Shown: positions 1-6,920 of the stretch, piece by piece
How the letters are laid out: each line of letters opens with the position of its first letter
Numbering within the stretch: the stretch's first letter is position 1
Assembly: GCA_021129895.1 (NCBI GenBank)
Contig: JAJOKL010000037.1
Location: forward strand, 1-9,916
Source: Candidatus Bipolaricaulota bacterium
Lineage (GTDB): Bacteria > Bipolaricaulota > Bipolaricaulia > Bipolaricaulales > Bipolaricaulaceae
Length of the DNA: 9,916 bases
Direction of reading: 5' to 3'
Translations under genes and position numbers: made by a program
Notes under the pieces: generated by a model
Told to the model about the DNA's origin: nothing
Seen by the model: the letters and a program-made list of their open reading frames with translations, nothing else
Databases searched by the model: none

Positions 1-107
1 GGAGGAAGCGTACCCATGGGTTTTTGGCTCGGATGAGCACCCCGGGGGGGCGAGCGATCATCGCCCGGCGGCGCCGCAAGGGCCGTAAGCGGCTCACCCC
101 TGTGTAG
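1..107 (+). CDS. rpmH: 50S ribosomal protein L34, C-terminal part (5' end outside window)
   Basis: Reading from base 3, the frame gives the C-terminal 34 residues of a very basic protein ending at TAG (105-107). It contains RTHGFLARM, then STPGGRAIIARRRRKGRKRL, the conserved core and tail of ribosomal protein L34, a small structural protein of the large ribosomal subunit. The start lies upstream of the window; L34 is usually about 44-47 aa, so only about ten residues are missing. Leu replaces the more usual Arg in GFRARM. In most bacteria rpmH is followed by rnpA; here the next gene is infB, 25 nt downstream on the same strand, so the two may share a transcript. The identification rests on the motif. 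Confidence 0.9.
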   Translation, partial: RKRTHGFLARMSTPGGRAIIARRRRKGRKRLTPV

Positions 108-132
108 TACGGGGCGAAGGGAAAGGACGGAG

Positions 133-1887
133 TTGAGCAAGAAGCGCGTTTACGAGATCGCCCGAGAACTGGGGGTTCCCTCAAAGGAGCTCATCCAGGC
201 CTTGGCCGAAATGGGGATGCCCGGCCTCAAGGCCGTGAACACGGTGGACGAGGAAGAGGCCGAGGTCATCCGGGAGCTTTTTTTGGAGCACAAACAGGCC
301 CCAGCTGTCGAGGAATCGGAAGCTCAGGCCCAGAAACTCGCTCCCCCAAAAGAGAAAGTGGAACCGGAGAAACCCAAGACCGGAGCCCCTAGGCCGCCAG
401 TGGTGGCCGTGCTCGGGCACATCGACCACGGCAAGACCACCCTGCTTGACACCATCCGCAAGACCCACGTCACCCAGGAGGAGGCCGGCGGCATCACTCA
501 GTCCATCGGCGCCTATCAGGCGAAGGTGGACGGTCGGTTGATCACGTTCATCGATACCCCCGGCCACAAGGCGTTCACCGCCATGCGGGCCCGGGGGGCC
601 CAGGTGACCGACATCGCGGTATTGGTGGTGGCGGCTGACGACGGGGTGATGGCCCAGACCTTGGAGGCCATCGACCACATCAAGGCCGCCGGGGTGCCCA
701 TGATCGTGGCCATCAACAAGATCGACAAGCCCGAGGCCAACCCGGATCGGGTGCGGCAGGAACTGGCCCAGCTCGGCTACACCCCGGAGGATTGGGGCGG
801 GGACACCATCATGGTGCCCGTGTCCGCCCTCACCGGGGAGGGGGTACAGGACCTGCTGGAGATGATCCTGCTGGTGGCGGACATGGAGGACATCCGGGGC
901 GATCCGAAGGGGGAATTGGACGCCATCGTAATCGAGTCCCACATGGATACCGCCCGGGGGCCGGTGGCCACGGTGATCGTCAAGAACGGCACCCTGAGGG
1001 AACGGGACATCATCGTGGTAGGCACTACCTGGGGACGCATCCGGGCCCTGGTGGATTACCAGGGGAAACGGATCAAGGAGGCCGGGCCCGGCACCCCGGT
1101 GCAGATCTTGGGCCTGGAGGACGTGCCACCGGCCGGGGAACGAGTGGAGCTCGTCAAGAAGCCCAATCAGGCCAAGGCCCTGGTGGAGGAGCGACGACGG
1201 AAGGCCCTGGACGCCCGTCGGGTGGCCCGCCCGCTGATGACCTTCGAGGACCTGCTTGAGGCCGCAGAGAAGAAACGGCTGGCGGTGGTGCTCAAGGCGG
1301 AGAGCATGGGGGCCCTCGACGCGGCCCGGCTGGAACTGGGGACCATCGAGACCGAGGGGGTGGAGCTGGACGTCCTCCACGCCGGGGTGGGACCTATCAA
1401 CGAGTCCGACGTGCTTCTCGTGGCCTCGGTGGAGGACGCCCAACCCCTGGTGGTGGGCTTCGGGGTGAAGGTGGATCCCAAGGCCCGCCGGGCTGCGGAT
1501 GAGCGCGGCATCCCGGTGCGGACCTATGACATCATCTACGATCTCACCCAGGACATCGAACGGGCCATGAGAAGACTACTGGGGCCTGAATTCGTCGAGG
1601 TCAAGGTGGGAGAAGCCGAGGTGTTGAAGACCTTCGACATCGATGGGGTGGGCCGGGTGGCCGGGTGCGTGGTCCGCTCAGGCCGGGTGGTACGAGGGGC
1701 GCGGGTCAAGGTGTTGCGCCTGGGCGAAGAGGTGTTCGCTGGGGAGATCGGTTCCCTGAAGCGGTTCGCCCAGGACGTGCGGGAGGTACAGGCCGGCCGC
1801 GAGTGCGGCATCCGCATCCGCGATTACGATCAGGTCCAGGGCGGGGACATTCTGGAGATCTACACCTTGGAGGAGGTCCCGGCCTAA
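133..1887 (+). CDS. infB: Translation initiation factor IF-2
   Basis: IF-2 is the GTPase that brings fMet-tRNA to the 30S subunit and promotes 50S joining. The 584-aa product has an N-terminal IF2_N segment (about residues 2-50), a short charged Glu/Lys/Pro linker (about 51-88), the GTPase domain with G1 GHIDHGKT (95-102), G3 DTPGH (141-145), G4 NKID (195-198) and G5 SAL (231-233), then the beta-barrel and C-terminal domains that bind initiator tRNA. It is much shorter than E. coli IF-2 (890 aa) and close to the compact thermophile forms, because the N-terminal extension is small. G1 has Ile where most IF-2s have Val (GHVDHGKT). The start is TTG at 133, with a GGACGGAG purine stretch just upstream at 125-132; the next gene begins 5 nt after the TAA stop. 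nusA, the usual upstream neighbour, is absent and rpmH takes its place. Confidence 0.97.
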   Translation: MSKKRVYEIARELGVPSKELIQALAEMGMPGLKAVNTVDEEEAEVIRELFLEHKQAPAVEESEAQAQKLAPPKEKVEPEKPKTGAPRPPVVAVLGHIDHGKTTLLDTIRKTHVTQEEAGGITQSIGAYQAKVDGRLITFIDTPGHKAFTAMRARGAQVTDIAVLVVAADDGVMAQTLEAIDHIKAAGVPMIVAINKIDKPEANPDRVRQELAQLGYTPEDWGGDTIMVPVSALTGEGVQDLLEMILLVADMEDIRGDPKGELDAIVIESHMDTARGPVATVIVKNGTLRERDIIVVGTTWGRIRALVDYQGKRIKEAGPGTPVQILGLEDVPPAGERVELVKKPNQAKALVEERRRKALDARRVARPLMTFEDLLEAAEKKRLAVVLKAESMGALDAARLELGTIETEGVELDVLHAGVGPINESDVLLVASVEDAQPLVVGFGVKVDPKARRAADERGIPVRTYDIIYDLTQDIERAMRRLLGPEFVEVKVGEAEVLKTFDIDGVGRVAGCVVRSGRVVRGARVKVLRLGEEVFAGEIGSLKRFAQDVREVQAGRECGIRIRDYDQVQGGDILEIYTLEEVPA

Positions 1888-1892
1888 TCATC

Positions 1893-2174
1893 ATGGCCGT
1901 CGGGGTATTACGGGTCCAGCTGAAGCTGTACGGCGTGCAGACGCTCAAGGAGAAGAGATCCCTGCTGGAGCCTTTGCTCCTGAGGGCTCGGCGGGAGTTC
2001 AACGTGTCGGCGGCGGAGCTGGACCTGGTGGACGAGCCCCAGGCGGCCCTGCTCGGGTTCGCCCACCTCTCCAACCACGGGGGCGTTTCCGATCAAGTGC
2101 TGATGGGCCTGCTTGAGGCCCTGGAGGGGGAGCGGGCCTTCTTCGTAGAGGACTGGGAGCTAGAGGTCCTGTGA
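1893..2174 (+). CDS. ylxP: DUF503 / YlxP-like protein
   Basis: This gene encodes a 93-aa protein starting MAVGVLRVQLKLYGVQTLKEKRS, the hallmark N-terminus of the DUF503 (YlxP) family: a beta strand, then a conserved SLKEKR-type motif (here TLKEKRS). The length is normal for the family. YlxP is poorly characterised; it lies between infB and rbfA in many bacteria and is thought to help ribosome maturation. The ATG at 1893 follows the infB stop by 5 nt. The best Shine-Dalgarno match, AGGAGGT at 1871-1877 inside infB, is 15 nt away, which is long, so coupling to infB translation is likely. The last bases overlap rbfA by 4 nt (GTGA). Confidence 0.9.
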   Translation: MAVGVLRVQLKLYGVQTLKEKRSLLEPLLLRARREFNVSAAELDLVDEPQAALLGFAHLSNHGGVSDQVLMGLLEALEGERAFFVEDWELEVL

Positions 2175-2521
2175 AGAGCGAGAAAACCCGCCGCCGGTTG
2201 GCCGCCGAGATCCAGCGCCTCTTGGCCGAGATCCTGGAGTTCGAGGTGAAGGACCCGGCCTTGCGGGCCGCCGCCCCTACAGTGATGGAGGTGATCCTCA
2301 CCCCGGATGCCCAACGGGCTACGGTATACGTGTACGTGGAGGGGGAACCGGAGACGCGCCAGGCGGCCCTGATGGCTCTCGACCACGACAAGGGCTACCT
2401 GCGTACCCAGCTTGCCCACCGACTCCACGTGCGTCGGGTCCCCGAGCTCTCTTTTCAGCTCGACGACACCCTGGACCGAGCCCTGAGGCTGGAAGAGCTA
2501 TTCGATGAGGATTCCGAGTGA
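2171..2521 (+). CDS. rbfA: 30S ribosome-binding factor A
   Basis: RbfA is a KH-fold assembly factor that binds the 30S subunit near helix 1 of 16S rRNA and supports late maturation and cold adaptation. The 116-aa protein begins with a basic helix (KSEKTRRRLAAEIQRLLAEIL), has the central VMEVILTPDAQRATVYV strand region, and ends with the conserved GYLRTQLAHRLHVRRVPELSF segment followed by a D-x-x-L-D type tail. Length is normal. The GTG start at 2171 overlaps the ylxP stop in a GTGA arrangement, typical of translational coupling. Its own 3' end overlaps the next gene by 17 nt. It is the third member of the infB-ylxP-rbfA cluster known from many bacteria. Confidence 0.95.
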   Translation: MKSEKTRRRLAAEIQRLLAEILEFEVKDPALRAAAPTVMEVILTPDAQRATVYVYVEGEPETRQAALMALDHDKGYLRTQLAHRLHVRRVPELSFQLDDTLDRALRLEELFDEDSE

Positions 2522-3710
2522 GCTCGGACTTGTGGTGTTGCCTCTGGCTGCCTCCCTGCACGGCGAGGAAACCCGCTCCCTTTTCTCCCGGGTGGCTGCC
2601 GCGCTTTGTGACCGGACGGGCGTGAGCCTGAGGCGAGGGGAGGTGGAAGCGGTGTTGGAGGGGGCCCTGCCCTGTTTCCTCCTCCTCACCGGGGGCACGG
2701 AGGCAGAGCTGCTCGCCCTGGCGAGCAAGACCTTCGGGCCGCTTTTGGTCCTCACACACAGTGGCAACAACTCCCTGCCCGCCGCGCTGGAGGCCGTGGC
2801 CCGGCTGCGGTCGGAGGGCCGCCGAGTACGTCTGGTACATCTGGACACGGAAGAGGCCGCTCGGGAGGTTGTCCTCCTGGGCAAGGCGGCGGCCCTGGCC
2901 AGGACACTGCGCGGGCTCCGGGTGGGCCTCATCGGTGGAGCCTCGCCTTGGCTTGTGGCCAGCTCCCCAGCCCCAGAGGTGTTCCGGGAGAAACTCGGGA
3001 TAGAGGTGATCCACTTCGAGCTGGAGGAAGTACTGCGCCGGCTTCCGGCCGGTGCCCCTCCTGCGGAGGGTGCCGGGGAAGGGGTAGGGGAAGAGGAAAG
3101 GAGTATGGGCCCCCGGGTCTACGCCGCCCTAAGGGCGCTGGTGGAGGAGTATTGCCTTTCCGCCGTCTCGATCGCCTGCTTCGGGCTCCTGAAGCACCGG
3201 CTCACCGCCTGCTGGGCCCTGGCGCGCCTATCAGATGAGGGGATAACCGGGGGATGTGAGGGGGATCTGCCCGCTTTGCTGGCGCTCCTCTGCGCCCACG
3301 CCCTCACGGGCGGCCCGGGTTTCTTGGCCAACCCTGCGGACGTGAACCCCAAAAAGGAGCGGCTGGTCCTGGCCCACTGTACGGTGCCCCTGAAGCTGGT
3401 GGAGGAGTTCCGGTTGCGGACGCATTTCGAGTCCGGGATAGGCCTTGCCATCGCCGGAGCACTTGTCCCCGGGCCCTACACCCTGGTCAGGTTCGGGGGC
3501 CCGCAGCTGGAGCGGGCGTTCATCGTGGAGGGCACGGTGCTTCCCGAGCACCCAGGCCGGGAGGACCTATGCCGCACCCAGGTGGTGTTCAAAGCCCCCA
3601 AGGGCGCCCTGGAGAAGCTGCTTGCGGACCCCCTGGGGAACCATCACGTGCTCATCCCCGGCCATCACCGGCCGGTACTCTCCGCCTTCCACGAGCTGTT
3701 CCTCGGCTGA
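2505..3710 (+). CDS. L-fucose/L-arabinose isomerase-related protein
   Basis: The 401-aa protein resembles the fucose isomerase-related family, Mn-dependent ketol-isomerases of sugar metabolism and their uncharacterised relatives. Recognisable pieces are an N-terminal Rossmann-like half with TGGTEAE and the VLTHSGNNSLPAA loop, then GGCEGDLPALL (Glu252, Asp254), a LVLAHCTVPL stretch (His291), and a C-terminal PLGNHHVLIPG segment (His380, His381). In FucI the metal is held by one Glu, one Asp and one His; Glu252, one Asp and a His of GNHH are plausible equivalents, but this is inference. It is shorter than E. coli FucI (591 aa). A Gly/Glu-rich linker near residues 185-200 separates the halves. 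The ATG at 2505 lies inside rbfA (17-nt overlap), so translation is probably coupled to it. Substrate cannot be named from sequence. Confidence 0.75.
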   Translation: MRIPSELGLVVLPLAASLHGEETRSLFSRVAAALCDRTGVSLRRGEVEAVLEGALPCFLLLTGGTEAELLALASKTFGPLLVLTHSGNNSLPAALEAVARLRSEGRRVRLVHLDTEEAAREVVLLGKAAALARTLRGLRVGLIGGASPWLVASSPAPEVFREKLGIEVIHFELEEVLRRLPAGAPPAEGAGEGVGEEERSMGPRVYAALRALVEEYCLSAVSIACFGLLKHRLTACWALARLSDEGITGGCEGDLPALLALLCAHALTGGPGFLANPADVNPKKERLVLAHCTVPLKLVEEFRLRTHFESGIGLAIAGALVPGPYTLVRFGGPQLERAFIVEGTVLPEHPGREDLCRTQVVFKAPKGALEKLLADPLGNHHVLIPGHHRPVLSAFHELFLG

Positions 3711-3724
3711 GCCGCCGCGGCTCA
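3708..3724. terminator. Hairpin between convergent genes, possible two-way terminator
   Basis: TGAGCC (3708-3713) and GGCTCA (3719-3724) form a perfect inverted repeat, extendable to 7 bp with a CCG loop. The stop codon of the isomerase gene (3708-3710) and the minus-strand stop of the beta-helix gene (3722-3724) are the bases of the two arms. No T tract follows on either strand, so an intrinsic terminator is possible but not proven. Confidence 0.35.
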
Positions 3725-5195
3725 CGGAGCCTCTAGCACGAAGTCCGAAGGCCAAGGGGCACCGGGATAGGGCGGGCACAGATCGGCTTCGGAGTTGCCG
3801 GAGATTACGTTCCCTGCCCCGGAGATGGCCCCGGCGAACTCGGCCGGGGCCCAGGCGAACCCGCAGCCCTGCACGTAGCAGATCAGCCCCTTGCCGTTTC
3901 CGGTGAGGCTCGATCCCTCCAAGTGAAGGTGAGCTTGGTCCCATAGGTAAATCCCGGCCTCGGCGTTTTCCGTGAAGCGGCAGCTCAGGACCCGGGCCCG
4001 GGAATCCCCCCGCAGCTCCAGGCCCACTTCGTTCGCGGTGATCTCGCAGCCTGTGAGGGAAAGCTCCGCCGCACGCCACAGGGCGATGCCGATCTTCCCC
4101 CCACTTGCCCGGACCCCGGCCAAGTCGGCGGAGCCTGTCCCGCTCGCCATCACCCCGAACGCCCCGCCGCGCAGCTCCACCCCCTCCAGGGATAGCTCGC
4201 CCCCGGGGACCACCGAGATCGCAGGCAGGTCCGGTGAGGGGGCGGAAAGCGCGCTCAGTTCGGGGCCTTGCCCCACGATGGCCACGGGCTTCTCTATCAC
4301 GCACCCAGCTGTCTGGACACCCCCGGAGATGAACAGCGTCCCTCCGGGGAGAAGAGCATCCACGGCCTCCTGGAGGGTCTCCAGCCCCGGGGCGGGGTAG
4401 TGGGCCTCCTCCAGCCGCGCTTCCCGCAACGGCCGCCGGACCCCGGGCGCTACCTCCCCGATCAGCGATCTGGCCGCCGGTGAAACGGCAGCCCCGGACC
4501 TCCGCCTCGGCGTCGGCGACCAGGGAAAGCCCGATCCTATCAACCTCGAATGTGCAGCGCTCCAGCACCGCACCCGCCTGCGACCTCGAGGACACCGGCC
4601 CAAGCAGCCGACAGTCGACGAAGGCGATCGAGGCCATCGCCAGCTCCAATCCTCCCGCGAACTCGCAGCCGGAGGCGGTGATGGAGGACCCGCCGAGCTG
4701 CATTTGGCCGGTGACGCTGGACTCATTCAGCAGGAGCTGGGGGCCCATAGTGAGCATGATCTGGGCCAGCCGGGACCGGCGGGCGATGATCGTCCCCGGG
4801 CCCATGGCCATCAGGCCGAAACCCCCTTCGGCCTGCCCCACACAATCCTCCAGCTCCAGGGTGGCGCCGCCGGAGACCCACACCGCTCCCTGGGCGCAGC
4901 GGGTCAAAGTCACGTCAGCATCGCCCTCGACCAAAAACTTTCCGTTTACCCCAATGCCATCCACGTGAACCTCACCGCTCCTGATAGAGATGCCCTCAAG
5001 CAGGCCACTTCCTACCTGGACCTCTCCGATACCCCGCAACCTGACGGGCTTCATGATCTCCACCCCTTCGGGGTAGGTCCCCGCGGAGATCACGATCTCG
5101 TCCCCAGGGGAGGCGGCGTCTACCGCCGCTTGGATAGTGGGGTACTCTTCCGGTTGCAAAAACATACAGTCCTGGGGTGAGGGAGCAACCGGCAT
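3722..5195 (-). pseudogene. Right-handed parallel beta-helix repeat protein, frameshifted
   Basis: Two minus-strand frames join into one protein of about 490 aa. The upstream frame (5195 to about 4459) has a TIQAAVDAASPGDEIVISAG motif followed by KPVRLRGIG and many short beta-strand rungs rich in Gly, Ser, Thr and Cys. The downstream frame (about 4456 to 3722) repeats the design with TLQEAVDALLPGGTLFISGG and EKPVAIVGQG, then rungs and a WPSDFVLEAP end. This is the pectate-lyase-like solenoid often found in secreted or surface proteins that bind or cut polysaccharides. The frames meet at a CCCC run at 4456-4459 (GGGG on the coding strand): removing one G restores a single frame reading ADREVAPGVRRPL. 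The ATG at 5195 has only a weak GGAG upstream, and no signal peptide is visible, so the true N-terminus is uncertain. An alternative start is the Met 10 codons downstream, preceded by AGGA. No catalytic residues could be assigned. Confidence 0.7.
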
Positions 5196-5220
5196 CAGAT
5201 AAACTGGTACTCCATACGGA

Positions 5221-5227
5221 AAGGGGA
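5221..5227 (+). promoter_or_regulatory. Ribosome binding site deciding a TTG start
   Basis: AAGGGGA lies 5 nt before the TTG at 5233. This good match and spacing support TTG as the start of the exporter gene even though no ATG is near. The intergenic gap to the divergent beta-helix start is only 37 bp, leaving little room for two full promoters. Confidence 0.6.
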
Positions 5228-5232
5228 CCGAA

Positions 5233-6612
5233 TTGCGGGAGCGCATCCTAGAAGGTCCGATCCTGAAGACCATGGTGATCCTCGCCTGGCCGGTCATGGT
5301 GTCCAATGCCCTCCAGGCCCTGTACAACCTGATCGACGCCTTCTGGCTGGGGAAGGTATCCACCGAGGCCCTTTCCGCCCCCACCGTGGCCTGGCCGGTG
5401 ATCTTCACGTTCATGTCGTTGGGGATAGGCTTCCAGATGGCCGGCTCCACCCTGGTGGCCCAGCACACCGGCGCCGGGGACAAGGCGGGGGCGGACCGAG
5501 CCGGAACCCAGGTGTTTTCCTTCCTGTTTTTCCTCGCTTGTGGGGCTTCGCTGGTTGGGTTTCTGCTGGCCCCGGGGATCCTCCGGCTCATGAGGACTCC
5601 GGCGGATGTTTATCCTTTGGCTGTCTCCTACCTGCGCATCGTAGCGGCCGGTTTCCCCGTGATGTTCGGGGCGTTCGCTTTCACCGGGTTGCTCCTCGGG
5701 GTTGGGGATACCAGGACCCCCATGTATCTGATGGGGGCGTCTGTGCTAGCAAATGCTGTTCTGGACCCGCTGCTCATCTTCGGCTGGGGGCCGTTCCCGG
5801 AGCTAGGGGTGGCCGGAGCAGCTTATGCCACGGTGGCCTCGCGGGGGGTGGCGGCCCTGATCGGGGTGTGGCTCCTTTCCACCGGACGGGTGGGGATACG
5901 GCTGCGGGGCCGGTGGCTGCTGCCTCGCTGGCGGTGGATCAAGCAGATCCTGGTGGTGGGGGGACCAAACGCCATCGGCCTCGCCGGCACCTCCCTGGGG
6001 TTCGTGGTATTGATGGGCCTGGTGGCAGGCTACGGCACCACGGTGGTGGCCGCCTATGGGGTGGGGCAGAGGCTCATTCACCTGATCCACGTGGCCATCT
6101 GGGGGGCGACCACTGCCTTGCTCACCATGGTGGGGCAGAACCTGGGGGCGGATCAGCTCGATCGGGCGGAGGAGATCGCCCGGCGAGGGATCCGGGGTAC
6201 GTTCGGGGTGCTGGCGGTGCTGGCGCTGGTGACCGTGCTCCTGCGGGTGCCACTGTATCGGGTGTTCATCGCCGACCCGGCGGTGATCCGGGAGGGGAGC
6301 CGATTCATGGCCATCTTCGGCCCTTCGGTCCCGTTCTTCGGGCTGTTCGCCGCCGCCAGCTCGGTGTTCCGGGGCTCGGGCCACACCGTGCCCCCCATGG
6401 TGGCCTCCCTGATCAGGCTATGGGGATCCCGGATCTTCCTGTCCTGGCTTCTGGGCTACGTTGTGGGCCTGGGCCCGGTGGGGCTGTGGCTCGGGATGAC
6501 CCTAAGCAACGTGGTGGGAGGGCTGTTGCTTTATGGGTGGCTGCTCCGGGGCACTTGGAAGCGGGGGGTGATCGAGGTAGAGGCTGAGGCGGTCCCGTGC
6601 ACCAGGGGGTAG
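5233..6612 (+). CDS. MATE-family efflux transporter
   Basis: The 459-aa hydrophobic protein is a multidrug and toxic compound extrusion (MATE) transporter, a cation-coupled inner-membrane antiporter exporting drugs or metabolites. Its N-terminus carries the family pattern GPILKTMVILAWPVMVSNALQ followed by ALYNLIDAFWLGKVSTEALS. It has two similar halves, each expected to form six membrane helices. The second begins near WIKQILVVGGPNAIGLAG, and AAYGVGQRLIHL is a typical second-half helix. The length is usual for MATE proteins. The C-terminal tail (about 20 residues) is hydrophilic and acidic. Overall it looks closer to the DinF/NorM-like prokaryotic MATEs than to other exporter families. It stands alone, divergent from the beta-helix gene and followed by tRNA genes, so no substrate can be inferred from context. 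Confidence 0.92.
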   Translation: MRERILEGPILKTMVILAWPVMVSNALQALYNLIDAFWLGKVSTEALSAPTVAWPVIFTFMSLGIGFQMAGSTLVAQHTGAGDKAGADRAGTQVFSFLFFLACGASLVGFLLAPGILRLMRTPADVYPLAVSYLRIVAAGFPVMFGAFAFTGLLLGVGDTRTPMYLMGASVLANAVLDPLLIFGWGPFPELGVAGAAYATVASRGVAALIGVWLLSTGRVGIRLRGRWLLPRWRWIKQILVVGGPNAIGLAGTSLGFVVLMGLVAGYGTTVVAAYGVGQRLIHLIHVAIWGATTALLTMVGQNLGADQLDRAEEIARRGIRGTFGVLAVLALVTVLLRVPLYRVFIADPAVIREGSRFMAIFGPSVPFFGLFAAASSVFRGSGHTVPPMVASLIRLWGSRIFLSWLLGYVVGLGPVGLWLGMTLSNVVGGLLLYGWLLRGTWKRGVIEVEAEAVPCTRG

Positions 6613-6628
6613 GGATTCGGCCGCCTCC

Positions 6629-6663
6629 GGGGGCGGGATGGGATTGATGGGGGTGGGGATGGG
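6629..6663 (+). other. G-run cluster between MATE gene and tRNA-Ser
   Basis: Six G runs of three or more (6629-6633, 6635-6637, 6640-6642, 6649-6653, 6655-6658, 6661-6663) lie within 35 bp on the plus strand, enough for a G-quadruplex in the mRNA tail of the exporter gene. No U-tract terminator is seen in this 67-bp gap. Confidence 0.4.
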
Positions 6664-6679
6664 CCTTAGAATTCCATTT

Positions 6680-6766
6680 GGAGGGATGACCGAACGGTAA
6701 GGAGCCGGTCTCGAAAACCGGTACGGCCTTGTGGCCTTCGGGGTTCGAATCCCCGTCCCTCCGCCA
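6680..6766 (+). tRNA. tRNA-Ser (anticodon CGA)
   Basis: A class II tRNA with a complete cloverleaf. The acceptor arm GGAGGGA (6680-6686) pairs with TCCCTCC (6756-6762), followed by discriminator G and an encoded CCA (6764-6766). The anticodon stem CCGGT/ACCGG encloses the loop CTCGAAA with anticodon CGA at 6712-6714, reading UCG. The long variable arm with a GGCC-TTGT-GGCC stem (about 6725-6736) and a G discriminator are serine identity features. The T arm GGGG-TTCGAAT-CCCC is canonical. Confidence 0.96.
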
Positions 6767-6772
6767 CCAGCC

Positions 6773-6832
6773 AGTCGCAAGTCGGAAAGTTGCAAGTCTT
6801 AAGCTGGCTTGTGGACTTTCGGACTTGAGACT
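6773..6832. repeat. Long imperfect inverted repeat between two tRNA genes
   Basis: The left arm at 6773-6790 and right arm at 6815-6832 are complementary at 16 of 18 positions (mismatches at the fifth and twelfth bases). Inside, CAAG (6793-6796) can pair with CTTG (6808-6811). GCAAGTC also occurs twice directly (6777-6783 and 6792-6798). No T run follows. It could be a dispersed palindromic repeat (REP- or MITE-like), or a processing hairpin between the tRNAs. Confidence 0.65.
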
Positions 6833-6840
6833 GTGATTGT

Positions 6841-6916
6841 GCGCCCGTAGCTCAGGGGACAGAGCGCTGCCCTGCGGAGGCAGAGGTCGCAGGTTCAAAT
6901 CCTGCCGGGCGTACCA
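6841..6916 (+). tRNA. tRNA-Arg (anticodon GCG)
   Basis: The cloverleaf is complete: acceptor GCGCCCG (6841-6847) against CGGGCGT (6906-6912) with a G-U pair at the end, discriminator A at 6913, encoded CCA at 6914-6916. The D arm has GCTC/GAGC with a short loop. The anticodon stem CTGCC/GGCAG surrounds the loop CTGCGGA, giving anticodon GCG (6874-6876) and G37. The T arm is GCAGG-TTCAAAT-CCTGC. The body is close to bacterial tRNA-Arg(CCG), but the first anticodon base is G, so it would read CGC and CGU. Most bacteria use an A34 (inosine) tRNA for these codons. Its 3' end is the apparent insertion point of the mobile element that follows. Confidence 0.93.
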
Positions 6917-6920
6917 GTTT
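6889..6920. other. Putative attachment junction at the tRNA-Arg 3' end
   Basis: The recombinase gene ends directly against the tRNA 3' end: its frame reads ...EGKKSGNW, with the Trp codon being the antisense of the encoded CCA, and continues as the antisense of the tRNA. This layout is expected where an element has integrated into the 3' end of a tRNA gene. Large serine recombinases acting at RNA gene 3' ends are known, for example at ssrA in Dehalococcoides. No second copy of the tRNA 3' segment is visible in the window, so exact core and attR are unknown. Confidence 0.5.

Noticed and set aside
181..1443. Long minus-strand open frame opposite infB (420 codons)
   Set aside because: Low-complexity His/Gly/Leu composition typical of the reverse of a GC-rich gene; infB on the plus strand is certain.
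2319..3014. Minus-strand open frames opposite rbfA and the isomerase gene
   Set aside because: Pro/Arg/Gly-rich shadow composition, no motif, and both plus-strand genes are recognised.
3972..5180. Plus-strand open frames over the beta-helix region
   Set aside because: The minus strand shows repeated beta-helix patterns in both frames; the plus frames are Ser/Pro/Arg-rich shadows.
6502..6795. Minus-strand frame across tRNA-Ser (DSNPEGHKAVPVFETGSLPF)
   Set aside because: This is the familiar spurious translation of an antisense tRNA, not a protein gene.
6773..6832. Intrinsic terminator for tRNA-Ser
   Set aside because: The hairpin is long but no T tract follows the right arm, so terminator is not the preferred call.
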